From Shewanella indica (GTDB taxonomy: Bacteria > Pseudomonadota > Gammaproteobacteria > Enterobacterales > Shewanellaceae): a stretch of 64,000 nt of DNA. Shown here piece by piece: positions 26,255-35,258 of the stretch (the stretch's first letter is position 1; every line of letters begins with the position of its first letter). Under the pieces are notes generated by a model. The model was not told where the DNA came from. It saw only the letters and a program-made list of their open reading frames with translations, and searched no databases. Made by a program: the position numbers and the translations under genes. The stretch covers positions 26,162 through 90,161 of the forward strand of contig NZ_NIJK01000009.1 of NCBI RefSeq assembly GCF_002836975.1, read 5' to 3'.

Positions 26255-27141
26255 TACCAGGCGAGCACCTTGTTGAAATGATCGTTTGGTGCATCCACAT
26301 GGGTCAGCATATCCGCATGACCATAGTCGTGGCGATTGCCGTTTTCCCGTGACAGTAAGGTAAAGCGGCTATTTTGCAAGCCGCATTCGGCCATCATATC
26401 CAGCACATCTTCCGGGTTGCCGAGCACAGTGTCATTCTGTCCGGCGATAAACCAACTCTTGGGCCAAGTGGCTTTGGCGGCAGCCCGGCCATAGTCGAAA
26501 CCATCGTCATGATCTATCCAATCACCGCGTACCCAATCTATGCTCTGCTGTAGCGAAGCCCGGCTCTCGTTATCCATGCCCATGCGCCACTTGTCGGCCG
26601 CGAGATAGCCGTGACCGGCGGCAATGCCGGGAGCCAGGCGGTTCCAAACGAGATCCACCATCAGCCACTTTTTCAATGACCTGACTCTTATGGTGCGCTT
26701 GCTGCCAAAGGTAAGCAGTGATGCCACCGAGGCTTGCAGTTCCGGAAATCGGGCCAGGGCACTGGCCATCAGCACCCCGCCCCAGGAATGGGCACACCAA
26801 TGCAGTTTGTCCAGGGACTCGGCCTCAAGCAGATACTGCTGCACCAGGGGCAGTTGTTCACGGATGACCTCGCCTTGCCCAAGCTCAAACCCTCGCGCCA
26901 ACTTAGGCGTGCTGAGGCCGCGACCTGCACTGTCCATTACATAGACGGTAAAGCCCGCCTGGGCCAGAAACGGTGCCAGACCTCGACCTCTGCTGCTGTA
27001 AAACACCCGACCGTTGGACATGGCGCCGTGCAACATCAAAATCGGGATCTGATGCCGAATACCGGCTGCGGGAGAAATTTTGCGAAGATGCAGTTCGCCA
27101 TCTCGATAAGGCAGAAAGATTGATTGCTGTGTAGTTTCCAT
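26221..27141 (-). CDS. Alpha/beta hydrolase
   Basis: 306-residue cytoplasmic enzyme of the alpha/beta hydrolase fold. Oxyanion region ILMLHGAMSNGRVF about residue 40, nucleophile elbow WCAHSWGGVLMA (Ser about 120), acid candidate WFIAGQNDTVLGN and C-terminal His in HDYGHADMLTHVDAPNDHF. It resembles lipase/esterase or lysophospholipase-type members; the substrate cannot be told. ATG 27141 and GTG 27156 are both possible starts, neither with a good ribosome site. Lies upstream of nothing in an operon and overlaps the PlzC-like gene tail to tail. Confidence 0.78.
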   Translation of the reverse strand: METTQQSIFLPYRDGELHLRKISPAAGIRHQIPILMLHGAMSNGRVFYSSRGRGLAPFLAQAGFTVYVMDSAGRGLSTPKLARGFELGQGEVIREQLPLVQQYLLEAESLDKLHWCAHSWGGVLMASALARFPELQASVASLLTFGSKRTIRVRSLKKWLMVDLVWNRLAPGIAAGHGYLAADKWRMGMDNESRASLQQSIDWVRGDWIDHDDGFDYGRAAAKATWPKSWFIAGQNDTVLGNPEDVLDMMAECGLQNSRFTLLSRENGNRHDYGHADMLTHVDAPNDHFNKVLAWYQGFELSSVSD

Positions 27142-27232
27142 GGAGTGTGTCGTCACCGGGTTCTATAGCAAAAGCTAATGAATCCCGGTCACAAAAACAA
27201 GAGCAATCACTCTAATTCTAACTGTTAACGCT

Positions 27233-28210
27233 TCAGCGCCCTTGCAGCAAGAAAGGTAATACCTGCAGGCCCAGCTTATTGATCCTGGCCGCAGCCGCCG
27301 CAGCCAGCTTAGGTTTGGCATGATAGGCAATACCAAAATCGGCCGCCTGCACCATGGGGATATCGTTGGCGCCATCGCCTATGGCCAGCCTTTGCCCGGC
27401 AGCTATCTGCCACTGCTCGGCGCATTTTTTCACCACATCAGCCTTGAAGGCGGCATCCACTACCTGGCCGCTAACCTCGCCGAGCAACTTGCCATCGCTT
27501 ATTACCAGTTCATTGGCAAAAGCGGCATCCAACCCAAGCAACTGCTGCAGATGGCCAACAAAGGGGGTAAAACCACCTGAGGCCACCACAGTGCGCCAGC
27601 CATAGGACTTGAGCTCGGCTATCATGCTCTCAAGCCCGGGGCTCAAGGGCAAGCGGGCACAGAGGTCATCAATAATACTTTGATTCGCGCCCTTGAGCTT
27701 GGCCACCCTCTGGCGCAGGCTCTGTTCGAAGTCCAGCTCCCCCTGCATCGCCCGCTCGGTCACTTGTGCCACCTCGGCGCCCACGCCGGCAGCGGCCGCC
27801 AATTCATCGATACACTCAATGGTAATGGCGGTCGAGTCCATATCCATCACCAACAGGCCTGGAGTCGAAAGCTGCGGTAAACTCGTTGTCGCCGCAATGG
27901 ACAGGTAGTCCAGCTCGCAAATTGACTCAAGACGATTCTGCATGGATTGACAGATACCCGCCTCGAGCAGCAACTCGAGCCCATACAAGGATTGCTCGCG
28001 CTGCAAAATCGCCACCGCCCTCGGTGCCAACTCGGGAAGCAAATCGGCAACAGCAGCCGCGGCCTTTTCACTGAAGATCAGCCGTAATCGCTCACCCTGA
28101 GCATGTTGCCCTTCCTTGAATGCCGGCCAAGTATGCTGCTGCAGACTCAAGACATAGACACCATCCTGACGTTGACTGGCCAACAGGGGAAAAGGTAAGA
28201 CTGACTCCAT
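27233..28210 (-). CDS. serB: Phosphoserine phosphatase SerB
   Basis: Last step of serine synthesis, hydrolysing O-phosphoserine. 325 residues from the ATG at 28210, close to the 322 of E. coli SerB. HAD motifs: nucleophile in LVMDMDSTAITIECID, threonine/serine motif VVASGGFTPF, lysine region and the metal site AIGDGANDIPMVQAADFGIAYHAKPKL. The N-terminal third is the variable regulatory part. GGAGAG lies 11 bases upstream; an in-frame ATG at 28243 lacks a site. Divergent from the Smp-type gene. Confidence 0.94.
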   Translation of the reverse strand: MESVLPFPLLASQRQDGVYVLSLQQHTWPAFKEGQHAQGERLRLIFSEKAAAAVADLLPELAPRAVAILQREQSLYGLELLLEAGICQSMQNRLESICELDYLSIAATTSLPQLSTPGLLVMDMDSTAITIECIDELAAAAGVGAEVAQVTERAMQGELDFEQSLRQRVAKLKGANQSIIDDLCARLPLSPGLESMIAELKSYGWRTVVASGGFTPFVGHLQQLLGLDAAFANELVISDGKLLGEVSGQVVDAAFKADVVKKCAEQWQIAAGQRLAIGDGANDIPMVQAADFGIAYHAKPKLAAAAAARINKLGLQVLPFLLQGR

Positions 28211-28291
28211 GGTCACTGCTCTCCGGCTATCGGGCATACCCATAATCCATTATGATTAGGGAAACACCGAATTTGATTAAGGGACAAAGTA

Positions 28292-29350
28292 TTGTTGTTC
28301 AAGGGCCTTAAAAAAAGCCAGAAGATCAGCAGACTGCTGCAGATCGCCATAGCCGTCACTCTGCTGGTCGGCCTGGTCCAGCTGTGGCAGACAAGCCTAC
28401 TACAAGGGCAGCGGCTTCTGAAGACCCAAACCCAAAAGATGGCCAGATTATTGGTGCAACAAACAGCCTATGGTGCCGCACCGGCGTTGCAACTGCAAAA
28501 TGATGAGCAGTTGCAATGGCTGGCCAGCGCCCTGGTGGAAGATCCCAAGGTGATGGCGGCGACTATCTACAGCGAGGATGGCCAGCGGCTATCCTTTGCC
28601 CAGGATGTCAGCCCAGAGTTACTGGAGCCGGACTCCCCGGAGCTGGATGATCTGCTGGCGCCCTATCCCCCTTATGTCGAGCCGGTGATCCAGCAAGGTA
28701 AAAACCTGGGCTTCGTCGAAGTCAGGCTGGATCCCAAGCTGTTTTTCAATGAGATCAAAGAAGCCCACGAGCTGAATATGGAGCAGCAGCAACTGATGCT
28801 GATAGTCGCGGGCTTTATCGGCCTGTTGCTGTCGCGGGCCTTGTCGTTCAAACGCGCCGACTTTGACCGCCGCCGCACCCGGGTCAAGCGCAGGCGTAAA
28901 AAGCTTAAACAGCAGGAAAAAGCAACCGCCAAGGAAGCTGCGGATACTGAATCCAATGCCACCGAAAGCCAAGATTCAGCCCCGGATACCGGTGAAGCCC
29001 AGACCGAGCTTGAAGCTGAATCCAACACCAATATGTCACCCAAACAGGCAGAAAAGCCCGCCAAAGCCTCGGCCACAAAGACTGCCAGGCCAGAGCATTC
29101 AGAGGTAAACACTAAATCTGGGATTGACAATAAAACAGGGGAAAAGGTCCAAACAAAAACAGGCGGTGAAACTTCAGCGCCCCCAATTGACTCAAGTAAC
29201 CAAAGAGACCAAAGCGAAGCCAAGCAAGCCAACGATAGCCTGATCCCGGATCCTGTCGATGCGGACGATCCCCGCAGTAAACGTCCCTGGCCGGGAGTTG
29301 TCCCCAAACGGGAGCCACAAACTGCAGAAGCAAACAAAAAGAACGAGTAG
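28292..29350 (+). CDS. Smp/YtjB-type membrane protein with a long low-complexity tail
   Basis: 352 residues. TM1 about 14-32 (LLQIAIAVTLLVGLVQLW), a periplasmic region about 33-160, TM2 about 164-182, then a basic stretch (about 187-215, RRRTRVKRRRKKLKQQ) and about 130 residues rich in Ala, Glu, Thr, Ser and Lys. The first 200 residues fit the Smp family, found beside serB in E. coli; function unknown. The start is TTG at 28292 with AAGGGA upstream; no ATG fits. E. coli Smp is about 214 residues, so the tail is an extension. Confidence 0.82.
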   Translation: MLFKGLKKSQKISRLLQIAIAVTLLVGLVQLWQTSLLQGQRLLKTQTQKMARLLVQQTAYGAAPALQLQNDEQLQWLASALVEDPKVMAATIYSEDGQRLSFAQDVSPELLEPDSPELDDLLAPYPPYVEPVIQQGKNLGFVEVRLDPKLFFNEIKEAHELNMEQQQLMLIVAGFIGLLLSRALSFKRADFDRRRTRVKRRRKKLKQQEKATAKEAADTESNATESQDSAPDTGEAQTELEAESNTNMSPKQAEKPAKASATKTARPEHSEVNTKSGIDNKTGEKVQTKTGGETSAPPIDSSNQRDQSEAKQANDSLIPDPVDADDPRSKRPWPGVVPKREPQTAEANKKNE

Positions 29351-29412
29351 CCCGAGAGCCAGCTTCAGCTGCAGAGCAGCGCTCCAGGAATAAGTGGCAA
29401 GGCTTAAAAACA

Positions 29413-29438
29413 ATAAGGGCTCCCTCGGGAGCCCTTAT
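29413..29438. terminator. Bidirectional terminator between the Smp-type gene and deoD
   Basis: Arms ATAAGGGCTCCC and GGGAGCCCTTAT pair perfectly around a 2-base loop between two converging genes. Confidence 0.85.
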
Positions 29439-29458
29439 GATGTCAGTTGGTTACCGGA

Positions 29459-30169
29459 TTACAGGGTAATCGCTGCATCCAGCGTCATGACGATCATATC
29501 GTTGAAAGTGGTTTGACGCTCATCAGAGCTGGTCTTCTCACCGGTACGGATATGGTCGGAAACTGTTACCACGCAAAGAGCGCGGGCACCGAATTCATGG
29601 GCAACACCGTAGAGACCGGCAGCTTCCATTTCCACACCCAGTACACCCATCTTTTCCATCACGTCGAACATTTCAGGATCCGGAGTGTAGAAGAGATCGG
29701 CAGAGAACACGTTACCTACACGAATTTTGGTACCGTGAGTCTTGGCTGAGTCGACTACAGCGCTCATCAGCTCATAGTTGGCGATGGCAGCAAAGTCCTG
29801 ACCTTTGAAACGCAGACGGTTCACCTGAGAATCGGTGCAGGCGCCCATGCCGATGATCACATCGCGCACTTTAACGTCAGTACTGATTGCACCACAGGTG
29901 CCTACACGGATCAGGTTCTTGACACCATAGTCCTTGATAAGCTCAGTGGCATAAATGGAGCAGGAAGGGATACCCATGCCTGAACCCATCACAGAGATAC
30001 GCTTGCCTTTGTAGGTACCTGTGAAACCGAGCATGTTACGTACGTCGGTAACCTGTTCTACGTTTTCCAGGAAGGTTTCGGCAATGTACTTGGCCCGCAA
30101 TGGATCGCCAGGGAAAAGTACGGTTTCAGCGAATGCGCCGTCAACTGCATTGATATGTGGTGTTGCCAT
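29459..30169 (-). CDS. deoD: Purine nucleoside phosphorylase DeoD
   Basis: Phosphorolysis of purine (deoxy)ribonucleosides to base plus (deoxy)ribose-1-P. 236 residues from MATPHINA, near the 239 of E. coli. The phosphate site [11 protein letters not shown] (about 20-30), RVGTCGAI about 85, [11 protein letters not shown] about 180 and the general-acid aspartate in [11 protein letters not shown] about 203 mark the hexameric bacterial PNP family. Eleven codons upstream are open but the ATG at 30169 follows GGGGTT. Last gene of the deoCABD run. Confidence 0.96.
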   Translation of the reverse strand: MATPHINAVDGAFAETVLFPGDPLRAKYIAETFLENVEQVTDVRNMLGFTGTYKGKRISVMGSGMGIPSCSIYATELIKDYGVKNLIRVGTCGAISTDVKVRDVIIGMGACTDSQVNRLRFKGQDFAAIANYELMSAVVDSAKTHGTKIRVGNVFSADLFYTPDPEMFDVMEKMGVLGVEMEAAGLYGVAHEFGARALCVVTVSDHIRTGEKTSSDERQTTFNDMIVMTLDAAITL

Positions 30170-30219
30170 CGAAATAACCCCGTTAGTTTTATAAAGACTC
30201 AAGTCTGTTTATTAAAGAC

Positions 30220-30237
30220 GGCTCCGGCGAGGGAGCC
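30220..30237 (-). other. Intercistronic hairpin between deoB and deoD
   Basis: GGCTCC / GGAGCC stem with a 6-base loop just after the deoB stop. Weak T content follows on the minus strand, so partial termination or mRNA processing is possible. Confidence 0.4.
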
Positions 30238-30245
30238 ATATCTTG

Positions 30246-31463
30246 TCAGCGAATAAATGATTCGCCGTATTCCATTGGTTCCAGCTTGAAGTAGCTGGCA
30301 ATGGATTGGCCGATATCGGCAAAGCTCTTGCGACGCCCCAATGAACCAGCACTCAAACCTGCGCCATAGGCCAGAACCGGCACATGTTCGCGGGTATGAT
30401 CTGTGCCTTCCCAAGTAGGGTCGCAACCATGGTCTGCAGTCAGGATAAGCAAGTCATCCTTATTCAGCAGTGCCAGGATTTCAGGCAATCTTGCATCGAA
30501 GTATTCCAATCCCCGGGCATAACCTGCCACATCTCGGCGGTGGCCATAGTGGGAATCGAAATCCACGAAGTTGGTGAAGACTATGGTGTTGTCACCGGCA
30601 GCCTTGACCTGCTCCAGTGTAGCATCGAATAGAGCCTCCAGGCCCGAGGCCTTAACCTTGCTGGTGATACCGCAGTGGGCATAAATATCGGAAATTTTAC
30701 CGACACTGACCACTTGGCCGCCGGCGGCTTTCAGCTTATCCAGCACAGTTTTCGCCGGTGGCTCTACTGCGTAGTCACGGCGATTGCCGGTGCGAGCAAA
30801 ATCGGCGGCGCCGCTGCCAACAAAGGGTCGCGCTATGACTCGGCCGATATTATATGGCTCAAGCTCTTCACGGGCGATTTCACACAAACGGTAGAGGTTC
30901 TCCAGGCCGAAGCTTTCTTCATGGCAGGCAATCTGGAACACAGAGTCGGCCGAAGTGTAGAAGATAGGCAGGCCGGAACGCATATGTTCTTCACCCAACT
31001 CTTCAAGAATCGCAGTTCCGGATGCGTGACAATTACCGAGGAAACCGCCAAGGCCGGCGCGCGCCAGGATCTTATCGGTCAATTCTTTGGGGAAAGAGTT
31101 TTGCTTGTCGCTGAAATAGCCCCAATCAAACAGCACGGGAACACCGGCCATTTCCCAGTGACCACTGGGGGTATCCTTGCCTGAGCTCAGCTCTTCGGCA
31201 TGGCCATAGGCGCCTATCAGCTCGACATCGGCGTCAAAGCCGGGGGCAAACTGACCTGTGCTTTCCATGGCGGCATGTGCCAGCCCCAGACGGCTAAGAT
31301 TGGGTAACTTCAGCGGCCCTTCACGGCCATCATTGGCACGCCCTTCGGCACACTCCTTGGCGATATGACCAAAGGTATCTGAACCCAGGTCACCAAACTT
31401 GGCAGCATCACCGGCTGCACCGACGCCGAAGGAATCCAGCATTAAAATAATGGTACGTTTCAT
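30246..31463 (-). CDS. deoB: Phosphopentomutase DeoB
   Basis: Interconverts (deoxy)ribose-1-P and -5-P. 405 residues from [20 protein letters not shown], close to E. coli DeoB (407). Alkaline-phosphatase-superfamily metal sites are visible: DSFG at the N-terminus (about 10) and [24 protein letters not shown] near 325-350, with the phospho-threonine region [11 protein letters not shown] about 90. AGGAGA precedes the ATG; one base separates it from the deoA stop, so the two are coupled. Confidence 0.97.
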   Translation of the reverse strand: MKRTIILMLDSFGVGAAGDAAKFGDLGSDTFGHIAKECAEGRANDGREGPLKLPNLSRLGLAHAAMESTGQFAPGFDADVELIGAYGHAEELSSGKDTPSGHWEMAGVPVLFDWGYFSDKQNSFPKELTDKILARAGLGGFLGNCHASGTAILEELGEEHMRSGLPIFYTSADSVFQIACHEESFGLENLYRLCEIAREELEPYNIGRVIARPFVGSGAADFARTGNRRDYAVEPPAKTVLDKLKAAGGQVVSVGKISDIYAHCGITSKVKASGLEALFDATLEQVKAAGDNTIVFTNFVDFDSHYGHRRDVAGYARGLEYFDARLPEILALLNKDDLLILTADHGCDPTWEGTDHTREHVPVLAYGAGLSAGSLGRRKSFADIGQSIASYFKLEPMEYGESFIR

Positions 31464-31464
31464 A

Positions 31465-32805
31465 CTACTTCTCCTGGAGATCGGCGGCGCGGATGGCGCG
31501 ATAAATCTCCGGTGTTTTCTCAGGGGCGCTGTCGCCAATGACTATGGCTCGGCGCACAGCGGCAGCGGCTTCTTCGAAGGCGCTTTCTGACTGGGCATGC
31601 ACCATTGCCAGCGGCTTGTCGGCATTGATTTCATGTCCCAGGGCACAAACCTGTGTCAGGCCGACGCTGTAATCCAGGGCATCACCAGGCTTACGACGAC
31701 CACCACCCAAAGTGACCACAGCCAAGCCGAGTTCACGGGTATCCATACTGTAAGCAAAGCCTGAACGCTCGGCATATACAGGACGAATAATCTTGGCTTG
31801 GGGCAAATATTTTTCAGGATGCTCGACAAAATCGGCCGGGCCACCCAGTCCAGAAACCATACGGGCGAAGATCTCGGCGGCCTTGCCATTATCCAGCACG
31901 GCGTTGAGCTTACTGCGGGCCTCGGCCTCATTGGCGGCAAGGCCACCGAGCAGCAACATCTCACTGCAAAGTCCCATGGTGACTTCGTAAAGGCGCGGAT
32001 TACGATATTTGCCGGTAAGGAAGTTCACCGCCTCAAGCACTTCGACCGCGTTCCCGGCGCAGGAGGCCAACACCTGGTTCATATCTGTCAGCAGCGCCGT
32101 GGTCTTGGTACCTGCACCATTGGCAACCGCAACAATAGAGCGAGCCAGCTCCTCGGATGCCTGATAAGTAGGCATAAAGGCACCGCTGCCCACTTTGACG
32201 TCCATCGCCAGCGCATCCAGGCTACAAGCCAGCTTCTTCGACAGAATAGAGGCGGTGATAAGCGGGATCGATTCGACGGTGGCCGTGTTGTCACGAATGG
32301 AATAGAAACGCTTGTCGGCAGGGACCAGATCGCCGGTTTGACCGATAATGGCCACACCGACCTCTTTAACTACCTTACGGAATAGTTCGCTGTCGGGCTC
32401 AGTCTGATAGCCGGGAATGGCGTCAAACTTATCCAGAGTACCACCTGTGTGGCCCAGACCACGACCGGAAATCATGGGAACATAACCGCCGCAGGCTGCC
32501 GCCATAGGGCCAAGCATCAGGCTGATAACATCACCCACGCCGCCTGTGCTGTGTTTGTCTATGACAGGGCCGTCGAGCTGCAGGCTATCCCAATTGAGCA
32601 CAGTGCCGGAATCACGCATAGCCGTAGTCAGTGCGATGCGCTCATCCATGGTCATGTCGTTAAAATACACCGCCATCCCGAATGCAGCTATCTGACCTTC
32701 AGACACACTGTTATCGGTAATGCCTTTGACAAAGAACTGGATCTCCTCCTTGGAAAGCGCCATTTTTTCACGTTTTTTACGGATTATCTCTTGTGCCAGA
32801 AACAT
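31465..32805 (-). CDS. deoA: Thymidine phosphorylase DeoA
   Basis: Cleaves thymidine and deoxyuridine to base and deoxyribose-1-P. 446 residues from [12 protein letters not shown]. The family signature [16 protein letters not shown] lies about residue 80 and [20 protein letters not shown] about 110; lysine and arginine of the pyrimidine site are in the DxRFYSIRDxTATV region. An AAGGAGG-like site sits upstream. Fits the homodimeric nucleoside phosphorylase II family; it differs from AMP phosphorylases, which are longer. Confidence 0.97.
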   Translation of the reverse strand: MFLAQEIIRKKREKMALSKEEIQFFVKGITDNSVSEGQIAAFGMAVYFNDMTMDERIALTTAMRDSGTVLNWDSLQLDGPVIDKHSTGGVGDVISLMLGPMAAACGGYVPMISGRGLGHTGGTLDKFDAIPGYQTEPDSELFRKVVKEVGVAIIGQTGDLVPADKRFYSIRDNTATVESIPLITASILSKKLACSLDALAMDVKVGSGAFMPTYQASEELARSIVAVANGAGTKTTALLTDMNQVLASCAGNAVEVLEAVNFLTGKYRNPRLYEVTMGLCSEMLLLGGLAANEAEARSKLNAVLDNGKAAEIFARMVSGLGGPADFVEHPEKYLPQAKIIRPVYAERSGFAYSMDTRELGLAVVTLGGGRRKPGDALDYSVGLTQVCALGHEINADKPLAMVHAQSESAFEEAAAAVRRAIVIGDSAPEKTPEIYRAIRAADLQEK

Positions 32806-32863
32806 AATACTGCCTCCTTTCTGCTGCAACCTTGTCTATAAAAGCTGTTACAGCATTGGGGTT

Positions 32864-32917
32864 GGACGTCAAATGTGTAGTAATTTTATTACAGATACTA
32901 ACCAAGTTTTGACGTCC
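32864..32917. repeat. Inverted repeat between deoC and deoA
   Basis: Perfect 10-bp arms GGACGTCAAA (32864-32873) and TTTGACGTCC (32908-32917) around 34 AT-rich bases that can also fold (GTAGTAA...TTAC). It could be an operator or an RNA processing hairpin in the deoC-deoA gap. Confidence 0.6.
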
Positions 32918-32948
32918 CCAAATAGACTTGGATCACAATCAGCGGGGA

Positions 32949-33722
32949 TTAGTAACCTTGAGTCGGTGCTGGTGCGTCAGCCAGTTCCAGCGTGTGCAGC
33001 AGACTGGACAGCAGGCTGGATGCACCGAAACGGAAAGTCCGGGGAGACACCCAGTCACTGCCCAGAATACGCTCGGCTACGCCAAGAAATTCAGCAGCTT
33101 GGGCGGCATCACGCACACCACCGGCGGGCTTGAAGCCTACAGCAGGATTCTTCTCACTGATAACAGTCAGCATGATTTCAGCTGCTTCAAGAGTGGCATT
33201 GACCGGCACCTTACCGGTAGAGGTTTTGATAAAGTCAGCGCCGGCATCGATAGACAGCTCAGAAGCCTTGCGAATAAGCGCCGGGTCTTTCAGCTCGCCG
33301 GATTCGATGATCACCTTCAACAGCACATCTTCACCACAGGCTTCTTTGCAAGCCTTCACCAGCTCAAAACCAACAGTTTCGTTGCCTTCCATCAGCGCAC
33401 GATAAGGGAATACCACATCCACTTCATCAGCACCGTAAGCGACTGCTGCGCGAGTTTCCAGCACCGCGATAGCGATGTCATCATTACCGTGAGGGAAGTT
33501 GGTGACTGTGGCAATACGGATATCATCGGCACCCATGGCATCCAGAGTCTTGCGCGCGATAGGAATAAAACGTGGATAAATGCAGATAGCAGCGGTATGA
33601 CCGGCCGGGGTATTGGCCTTATGACACAGATCAATCACCTTCTGATCGGTATCATCATCATTCAAGGTGGTCAGGTCCATCAGTTGGATGGCGCGCTGTG
33701 CTGCTTGTTTTAAATCGCTCAT
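32949..33722 (-). CDS. deoC: Deoxyribose-phosphate aldolase DeoC
   Basis: Splits 2-deoxyribose-5-P into acetaldehyde and glyceraldehyde-3-P. 257 residues from MSDLKQAAQ (E. coli 259). The Schiff-base lysine is in [11 protein letters not shown] about residue 165; the catalytic Asp/Lys environment is seen in [15 protein letters not shown] about 100 and [15 protein letters not shown] about 197. GGAGAG is upstream. First gene of the cluster; 143 bp containing an inverted repeat separate it from deoA. Confidence 0.97.
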   Translation of the reverse strand: MSDLKQAAQRAIQLMDLTTLNDDDTDQKVIDLCHKANTPAGHTAAICIYPRFIPIARKTLDAMGADDIRIATVTNFPHGNDDIAIAVLETRAAVAYGADEVDVVFPYRALMEGNETVGFELVKACKEACGEDVLLKVIIESGELKDPALIRKASELSIDAGADFIKTSTGKVPVNATLEAAEIMLTVISEKNPAVGFKPAGGVRDAAQAAEFLGVAERILGSDWVSPRTFRFGASSLLSSLLHTLELADAPAPTQGY

Positions 33723-33908
33723 AATTGCTCTCCGAGACATAAAATCAAAGGATTAAAAATCTGTCTTGGCAGCGCCAGAGGGGCTTTTGTGGTTATTGTT
33801 ATGGCCGGGCCTTCGGGCGACGCCTGCATTTGACTGCAAATCATCTTTGTAGGGTATTCAACCTTGATAACGAGTATCACGACTTGAATCCTTGAAGACC
33901 GGGAAGGG

Positions 33909-33922
33909 GGAACTCGAGTTCC
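33909..33922. promoter_or_regulatory. 14-bp palindrome upstream of deoC
   Basis: GGAACTCGAGTTCC, a perfect palindrome about 190 bp before deoC. Regulator unknown; may be a chance palindrome. Confidence 0.35.
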
Positions 33923-34077
33923 TTGCCTTGCCGCGAAAAATCCCTTTTAACGCGAGAAATCTGTCAACCTTTACATAAACAAGCTGAACCAGCTTCCGGC
34001 TATTAATCCGGGTTCATTGAACCCAATTCACTATAGCTCAGGCTTAGGTAAAGATTAAGTCAGAGCAAAATAAAAAC

Positions 34078-34103
34078 GGGGGTCACCCAATTGGGTCACC
34101 CCC
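34078..34103 (-). terminator. Terminator of the Tsx/OmpK-like channel gene
   Basis: On the minus strand GGGGGTGACCC / GGGTGACCCCC form a stem with one mismatch and a 4-base loop, followed by CGTTTTTATTTT. Starts 8 bp after the stop. Confidence 0.9.
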
Positions 34104-34111
34104 ATCAGAAC

Positions 34112-34963
34112 TTAGAACTTGTAGGTCGCGCTCAGGTAGTGAGACCAACCTGTAGATTCCAGAGCCAGAGCACCGGCACCATCTTCAATCAGGTATACGT
34201 CTTTAAAGCCTTTCAGGCCATAACCCAGAGCGTAACGGTCTGAATGCCAGTACAGACCGAAGAATACGTTACCACCATTGGTAGATGTTGGTACGAAAGC
34301 TGTCTTGTTTTCGTCAGCACCGAACTGGTAGTCGATGTAGCCCTGGAATGACAGGAAGCTCTTGTTGTCGAAGAAGTAGAAAGGCTTGAACCAGTTCATG
34401 GAGAACTGATAACCGTTCCATTCTTTGTTGTTCAGGTCGTAGTATCCATACAGGTTCATGCCGGTTTTGCCCAGCCATGGCACCATAACGTCAGCACCCA
34501 CACCCCAGAAAGAGCTGTTTACACCTGTACCATCACCGTCGTTAATCAGACCGTCCCAGTTAAACAGAGTAGAGAAGTAAACTTCTTGAATTGGACCGAA
34601 TGACAGATCTTTACCAAATACGGCATCCAAGGAGATACGTGGTGCAAATTTCATGAACAGCTTGCTGCTGCCTGAACCTGGGTTCTTGTCACCGTCGTTG
34701 GTGTACTGGTTACCCAGGTTAAACACGTCAACATAACCGTACAGGTCAAAGATACCGGAACGACCACCGAATTCCATTTCCAGGTAGTTGTGCTGATCAC
34801 CTGTAGCTGGGTTATCGGGCTTCTCACCGATAGAATACATCAGGTTGAACTGCATCCACTTGTAATCACTGCCGTGCAGATCAGAACGATCAGCGGCGTA
34901 AGCATTGCCTGACATGGCGGCGACCGCGGTAGCGGCTAAAGCTAAAGTTTTAACGTTTTTCAT
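34112..34963 (-). CDS. Nucleoside-specific outer-membrane channel (Tsx/OmpK family)
   Basis: 283 residues with a cleavable signal (MKNVKTLALAATAVAAMSGNAYA, then ADRSDLHG). The mature part alternates short beta strands rich in Tyr, Trp, Phe and Gly, as in a 12-stranded barrel: YKWMQFNLMYSIG, IFDLYGYVDVFN, and the C-terminal SHYLSATYKF ending in the Phe used by the BAM machinery. Fits the OmpK/Tsx family that passes nucleosides. Two tandem ATGs at 34966 and 34963 are equally good. Sits between deoC and nupC, so it likely supplies nucleosides to both. Confidence 0.87.
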   Translation of the reverse strand: MKNVKTLALAATAVAAMSGNAYAADRSDLHGSDYKWMQFNLMYSIGEKPDNPATGDQHNYLEMEFGGRSGIFDLYGYVDVFNLGNQYTNDGDKNPGSGSSKLFMKFAPRISLDAVFGKDLSFGPIQEVYFSTLFNWDGLINDGDGTGVNSSFWGVGADVMVPWLGKTGMNLYGYYDLNNKEWNGYQFSMNWFKPFYFFDNKSFLSFQGYIDYQFGADENKTAFVPTSTNGGNVFFGLYWHSDRYALGYGLKGFKDVYLIEDGAGALALESTGWSHYLSATYKF

Positions 34964-35221
34964 CATCAACCCCATTCATCTTTGGTTCTCGCCACCCTCT
35001 TGGAGCGGCATTCTTTTAATTGGCGCCCGCATTCTACCTTCTCCATCCAAAACTACAAGAAAGACAAAAATAAAATGCGAACACTTAATTTTATATTTGA
35101 ACAAAAGTACCCATTTCACTCACTTGCCAGAAATATCTGCACTCTTGTTCTGCTCATCTTGCCAACCATAGATAGGCATATGAGCCAAGCAAAGCTAATT
35201 TGGAAATCGATTGGGTTAACA

Positions 35222-35245
35222 AGAGGCCTGCGAATTCAGGCCTCT
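35222..35245 (-). terminator. Hairpin at the 3' end of nupC
   Basis: Perfect 9-bp stem AGAGGCCTG / CAGGCCTCT with a 6-base loop, 13 bp after the nupC stop. The following T content (TTGTTAA) is modest. Confidence 0.65.
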
Positions 35246-35258
35246 GTTCACTACCGTC

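Larger units (their letters stand above)
33723..34111. other. Intergenic region upstream of deoC
   Basis: 389 bp between the outer-membrane channel gene and deoC, where the deo promoter should lie. It holds a perfect 14-bp palindrome (33909-33922), a 6-bp-stem hairpin GGGTTC/GAACCC (34010-34024) and the channel-gene terminator (34078-34103). I could not pick a convincing -35/-10 pair. Confidence 0.5.

Noticed and set aside
28672..29337. 221-codon open frame opposite the tail of the Smp-type gene
   Set aside because: Mirror of the low-complexity tail; the plus-strand gene has the membrane domains and a plausible start.
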